A DNA stretch of 64,000 nt from Hyaloraphidium curvatum (taxonomy: Eukaryota > Monoblepharomycota > Hyaloraphidiomycetes > Hyaloraphidiales > Hyaloraphidiaceae): the NCBI GenBank assembly GCA_025558095.1, contig JAIVFI010000005.1:806001-870000 (forward strand), written 5' to 3'. The position numbers and the translations under genes are program-made. Of the stretch, positions 59,689 through 64,000 are shown one piece after another (position 1 is the stretch's first letter; the number at the start of each line of letters is the position of its first letter). A model generated the notes under the pieces. The model saw nothing but the letters and a program-made list of their open reading frames with translations, made no database searches and was not told where the DNA came from.

Positions 59689-62600
59689 CTACTCGTACAG
59701 TCCTCTGAACGTATCAGCCGTCCACACATCCGCATCCGTCATCGAGTGCTTCTCAACGTCCCTCGCCGGGCCGAAAGTTCCGCCGCGCGCGGCAGCCGGC
59801 AGCGGCCCGCCCCTCGCAGGAAACAGGTCCGCGGGCCTCACGGACGTCGTCCTCACGAAGGGCGGAGAGCCTGCGGTGTGCAGCACGGCGGCAACCTTGC
59901 CCGTATCGTCGAAAAAGTACTCGCGCAGCAGGGGGATGATCTTGTCCTTGAACGCCGCGCGCAGGTCGTCGAGCGACTCGACCCCGGGGAAGTACGAGTG
60001 TCCGATGGCGTGGTCCCGGTCCAGGAAGAACTCGACGCGGTCGTTGAGGGCGCGCAGCACGCGGGACAGGTCGATCCCGTCCACCTCGCGGGGAAGGAGG
60101 GATTCGTCCGGCCTGATCTCCACAAAGGCGAACCGGCGCCGGAGAGCAATGTCGAGCAGCGCAATGGAGCGGTCGGTCGAGTTCATGGAGCCGAACAGGT
60201 CCACGTTGGGCGGCACCGAAAAGCTCCCGCTGCAGCCTGGGAGCCGGATCCCCACGCCGCGCTTATCGGGTTCGATGAGGGTCAGGACCTCGCCAAACAC
60301 CTTGCCGACGTTGGCACGGTTGATCTCGTCCACGAAAAGAGCGTACCGGTTCCTCTTGTCCCGGCGTGCGCGCTCGCAGAGCCGCATGAAGACGCCCGGC
60401 GTCATCTCAAAGTGAGAAGAGGTCGACCCGTCCGGATTCTCGAAGAGAACCGGGCGCAACCCCACGATAAAGTCCTCGTACGAGAAAGAAGGGTGAAAGG
60501 TGACAAACTCGTAATGGTCGGAGTAATCGCGCATTAGTTCCAGGAGCTTCCGCGTCTTACCGGTACCAGGAGGGCCGTAAAACACCTTGAGCTGCGGAGA
60601 CGCCACCTGCTCTTCAGGCTCGTCCTTGACAGCCTCACCGGCCGGCCCGGCAAGTACCAAAGCGAGCTGGTCCGCCTCGCGATCTTCGTCAAGGTCCCCG
60701 ATCCCGATCCGCCGCCTCTTGGCCGGCGTCCGGCGGTCCCCTTCTGCTGCCCGCTTCCGTGCCTCCGAAGCAGTTCCATCGCTGCTCCCGGCCTCGGCCT
60801 CGGGCTCAGGCAGGACGGGCGCCTCTGGTTCGGGTTCCGGTTCCGGGTCCAGTGCAGGCGGCCGGAGCAGCTCCTCCATTTCGGTCCTCTTTTCCCACAC
60901 CGCCCAGTCCAGCGCCGTTCTGCCCTTGGAATCCGGCACGATCAAATCCACTTTCTCCTTCGCCTCGACGAGGAGCCTGACGATGTCCAGCCTGTTCATC
61001 TGGACCGCGAGGAGGAGGCCGGTTTTGCCGTCCTTGTCCTTGGCGTTAAAATCGATGCGCTCGGCGGCGGCTTGGGAGGACAAGAAGTAGGAAACGACGC
61101 TCGCCTTGCCGACAACACACGCGTTTTGGAATCCGGTCCTTTTGGCCTTGTCCACGGCGTCGAGGTTGGCCACCTTTCGCGGATCTTCCGCGAGATACTT
61201 GACGAGATCGATCTTGCCTTCGAAGCACGCGCCACCAAAGACCGAGCGCCCGGTGTTGGTACCGACCGTGTACTTGGCATCCGCCATCTTCTGCCCCTCG
61301 CGCGACTCCAGCAGCACGTCCAGCAGAGTCCACTTGCCGGCCTGGGCGGCGATCTGGAACGCAGTCATGCCATCGATGTCGGCGGCATGGCAGTCGACGT
61401 TGTCGCTTTCTAGCAGCTGCCTGACGGCCATGTACTTTTCCGCCTCGCAGGCAAGGAGGAAAGCCGTCGCGCTCCTGCGGTTTGCGCGGACGTCGGGGTC
61501 CACGGCAGGGTTTTGCAGCATCAACGCAATCGCGGCGTTGTTGCCCTTCCGGCAGGCGTACATGAAGGCACTGCGGCCTTCCAGGTCCACAGCATTGGGA
61601 TCGAGCCTGTCGGTGTAGCGGAGCAGGACAGCAATTACGCGCGTGTGGCCCTCCGACGCAGCATGGTGAAGTCCGGTCCAGCCGGAAGCGTCCAAAATCG
61701 TCGGGTCCACCGCACCGTTGGAGTCCTCCATGAGCCGCTTGACCACATCCGGATGGTCGTAACGGCAGGCGAGAAGGAAGGCGGTGGAACCGTTCTCGTC
61801 CACCATGTTGCAGGTCGCGCGGGCCCTTTCGTCGGCCAGGAAAAGGTCAACAATTCGCGCCTCGCCACGCGAGCAGGCGAACATAAACGCTGTTAAGCCC
61901 TCTGCGTCCGCAGAAGCAATGTCCGTACGGTCATCTGCAAAAAGAAGGCGGACGATGTCGGCGAAACCGTGCCGGGCAGCATAGGAGAGCACGTTGTCGT
62001 CGTAGGAATCCCGCTGGTTCACGTCGACCCGCCGCTGGGGCTCGTCCAGGAGCATCTTGAAGATATCGGTCCGATGCTCGACGCAAGCGGACATCAGAGG
62101 CGTCACGCCTTTGTGGTCCGCGGCGTTCAAATCTGCGCCGCCGTGGGCCAGCATGGCGCGAAGCGCGCCGACACGATTGTTGTGCACCGCAAGGTACAGC
62201 GCCGTCCGGTTCATGTCGTCCTGCGCGTCCACTTCCAAGTCTGCCCGCGCTAGCAGAGACTCGACGATGAGCTCGGCGTCGCCGTTCACAGCAGCAATCA
62301 TGAGGGCGTCATGCCGTGAGCCGTACGGACGTTGACGTCCAAGTTGGGCTCCATGACCACCAGGAGCTTGACAACGGCCGCCTGGCCCTTTGCAATGGCC
62401 CTCAGCAGTCCTTCCGTGGCCGCGGCGCCCATGTCGTCAAGAAGCTTCTCCGTCAGAACATGGCGAACAAAGTTCGTATCGCCGCGTGAGCAAGCCTCGC
62501 AAAAGGCATCCGCGGCCACTGTTCCGGGTGTGCGTCGCAACGTCACGACAACAGGCGGCGCGGACCGAGGGGGAGGCGGGAGCGGAGCAGGTGGGAGCGG

Positions 62601-62720
62601 ATGTCGGGGAGCCTGAGCAGCGCGGGCGCGCTGAACAGGTTTCCGCTGGGGAGTTGTCCGTGCCGGAGCCTTTTTGCTCTTGGCTTTGCCAGCTGCGCCT
62701 CCATCGCCGCCCTCCGACAT
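59689..62720 (-). CDS. Ankyrin-repeat McrB-like AAA+ GTPase fusion
   Basis: About 1010 residues. A basic Pro/Lys N-terminus is followed by roughly 13-14 ankyrin repeats (for example DHKGVTPLMSACVEHRTDIF, DASGWTGLHHAASEGHTRVI), an acidic Pro-Glu linker, a bipartite basic stretch KRAAEGDRRTPAKRRR near residue 660, then the McrB-type motor: Walker A FYGPPGTGKT near 715, FHPSFSYEDFIVGLRP, Walker B LFVDEINRANVGKVFGE near 790, the McrB signature GSMNSTDRSIALLDIALRRR, and the C-terminal lid. The usual McrB N-terminal DNA-binding domain is replaced by ankyrins. One base appears missing at about 62305: the first frame ends HGMTPS while the second begins LMIAAVNGDAEL. No introns were found. Confidence 0.85.
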
Positions 62721-63483
62721 GTCGGCGTGCGCGGAGGCTCAAATGCTGCCTTATCGGAAGCGTGCCGCAAGAGCCAGAGCCGAGCACCGAGGCCGGAAAG
62801 AAAGAAATAGTCAAGAAATAGCTCCGAAGAAGGCCCAAGGGCAAGGAGAGCGCTGCCGAGGAAGTCCCAAACACGAGCCGGAACGGTGCCCAGCATTCAC
62901 GGGGTCCGGAGCCCTCCAAAGGACTGAGATCCTGGGGATTGTTAGTTTCGAGGCAATATCTGGGACGATCCCGTGGTTAGCGGGGCATCCTCGAAGGCCA
63001 GTCGCGCAGTGGAACAGGGCGGTCGGGGAGGCCGAAGGAGGACTTCCGTCGCGCCGCCGCGCTCGTGCGCCGTCGTGCGCCCGCAAAATGGAAGAATCTT
63101 ACCAACGGTGAAGATTCCGGGCCCATGGCTCCTTATCGTGGAGCCCTGTGGTAGGGGAATCGGGCGGAGTTGTCCCGGGCGAGGCTGCCTGCCGTATGCG
63201 TCGGCGTCAAACCGCGGGCGGACTGCCTCACCCGCTTGGCCCGAACGACGGCCAACAACAAGAACATCACGGCGCCCTCTAGATTACGATCTTTCTTTTT
63301 GCGCTACATCTACTTATTACATCGATCCGAGCTCGGTAGCGTGAGGTTAGCAAGAACGATCGCCCAAAAGCAGCAACGAACAGAACAGGATGTAACAGAA
63401 CCGCAAGGCACGGATGGCCGACACGTGCGGCGGAGCGATAAGGTCCGATGAGCTCAAGAATCACGGCCTGCGCAGCAGCGCCG
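62721..63483. other. Intergenic region upstream of the ankyrin-McrB gene
   Basis: 763 bp between two minus-strand genes, the longest gene-free stretch in the window. It includes the ankyrin-McrB promoter and the 3' flank of the PRP39-like gene, with an AT-richer part at 63280-63410. The openings in it (largest about 145 codons at 62674-63111, plus strand) have no protein-like features; I see no gene. Confidence 0.45.
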
Positions 63484-64000
63484 TTAGTGAGCACCCCACG
63501 GGTTGGCAGCACCGACGCCGTTGCCCTCAGCCTTGGCCGCCTTGCTCGCACCTCCCGCGTCGTCTTCGGCCTTCCGCTTCCGCGACGCCGAGCCACCGGC
63601 AGATCCGGCAATGTCCTTCTCCGCGGACGCGGTGATGGCAACGAACGACGCCATGTCGTTGCCGCGCTCCATCAGGAAGTCCAGGTATCGCTGCGCGAAG
63701 TCGCGCTTGTCGTCCTCGGGGATGGTGGCGAGGGATTTCATGGACTCGAAGAAGGCGCCCACGTCGGCAGTCGCGGTCTCACCTGAAGCCAGGAACGCAT
63801 GAGACGACATAGAGGAAAGCAGCGCGCGAGCCACGCTCACCTGTCTGGGCAAGCTCCAGAGACATCCAAGACGCCCAGAAGTACTTGCAGCCCTTGCACG
63901 CCTCGACGTTGTCCTTGTACGTCTCCCTGGCACCTTTGGTATCCCGCGAATGATATGCCAGGATCCGCGCCTTTTGCGAAACGAGCAAAGACCTCCCGTT
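63484..64000 (-). CDS. PRP39-like U1 snRNP splicing factor, C-terminal part
   Basis: Cut by the right edge. Two exons are visible, joined by a 58-nt intron (63783-63840). The first has HAT-repeat sequence (ILAYHSRDTKGARETYKDNV, KYFWASWMSLELAQTG), and the second ends the repeats with FAQRYLDFLMERGNDMASFV, followed by a basic KRK tail and an Ala/Gly-rich end. This combination matches the C-terminus of PRP39, which helps U1 snRNP recognise 5' splice sites in the nucleus. Other HAT-repeat splicing factors are possible but the YLDFLMERG block fits PRP39 best. Confidence 0.68.
   Translation of the reverse strand, partial: TGGLCSFRKRRGSWHIIRGIPKVPGRRTRTTSRRARAASTSGRLGCLWSLPRQVSVARALLSSMSSHAFLASGETATADVGAFFESMKSLATIPEDDKRDFAQRYLDFLMERGNDMASFVAITASAEKDIAGSAGGSASRKRKAEDDAGGASKAAKAEGNGVGAANPWGAH

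Noticed and set aside
53077-62720. Prokaryotic origin or bacterial contamination of the window because of BioY, Udp, McrB and McrC
   Set aside because: The same contig has dozens of spliceosomal introns, Hrd1, T-box, M13 and PRP39, and the McrB gene carries eukaryote-style ankyrin repeats.
1-64000. CRISPR arrays, insertion sequences or transposases
   Set aside because: No regularly spaced repeats, transposase or reverse-transcriptase motifs were seen on either strand.

Overview
This is nuclear DNA of a compact, very GC-rich eukaryote, most likely an early-diverging (chytrid-grade) fungus. The evidence is about sixty short spliceosomal introns (mostly 46-70 nt, often GTGGGT donors and CTGAC/CTAAC branch points), short intergenic gaps, a multi-CBM18 secreted protein, a fungal polyamine-type MFS transporter, a fungal-style E2-fold/F-box protein, and a T-box transcription factor, a family kept by early fungi and holozoans but lost in Dikarya. 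A relative of Hyaloraphidium would fit, but the sequence cannot prove it. Exon joins were inferred by reading frame, splice signals and family conservation.

Layout: 0-10 kb holds housekeeping metabolism (TPR mitochondrial protein, HSDL2-like dehydrogenase, beta-carbonic anhydrase, APH-like kinase, LysN-like aminotransferase, DGAT2). 10-17 kb holds a multi-membrane-span protein of an unnamed family, a GH2 glycosidase and the CBM18 protein. 17-27 kb holds a DinB-like protein, tandem F-box-like paralogues, two alpha/beta hydrolases, a long low-complexity protein and a FAHD1 hydrolase. 27-40 kb holds secreted or surface proteins (V8-like protease with EGF modules, PLA2-like, a small Cys-rich protein, a prealbumin/Ig-like protein), an MFS transporter, an SDR, the E2-fold/F-box protein and a ModA-like protein. 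40-48 kb holds an McrC homologue, an F-box-like paralogue, an M13 metallopeptidase, the T-box factor and an F-box/LRR protein. 48-58 kb holds the Hrd1 ubiquitin ligase, a broken hydrolase, divergent BioY and uridine phosphorylase, a compact kinesin and a second member of the membrane family. 58-64 kb holds a disrupted F-box gene, an ankyrin-McrB GTPase fusion and the 3' part of PRP39.

The standout is a McrBC-like pair in a eukaryote: a stand-alone McrC nuclease homologue at 40.2-41.6 kb and, 18 kb away, a McrB-type AAA+ GTPase fused behind about 13-14 ankyrin repeats and a basic nuclear-localisation-like stretch. Both loci sit next to an F-box gene and a member (or relic) of the same membrane family. 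Several other genes look bacterial (BioY, uridine phosphorylase, ModA-like, SDR, LysN-like), suggesting repeated lateral acquisition. An 8-bp forkhead-like motif, TTGTTTAC, recurs in upstream regions.
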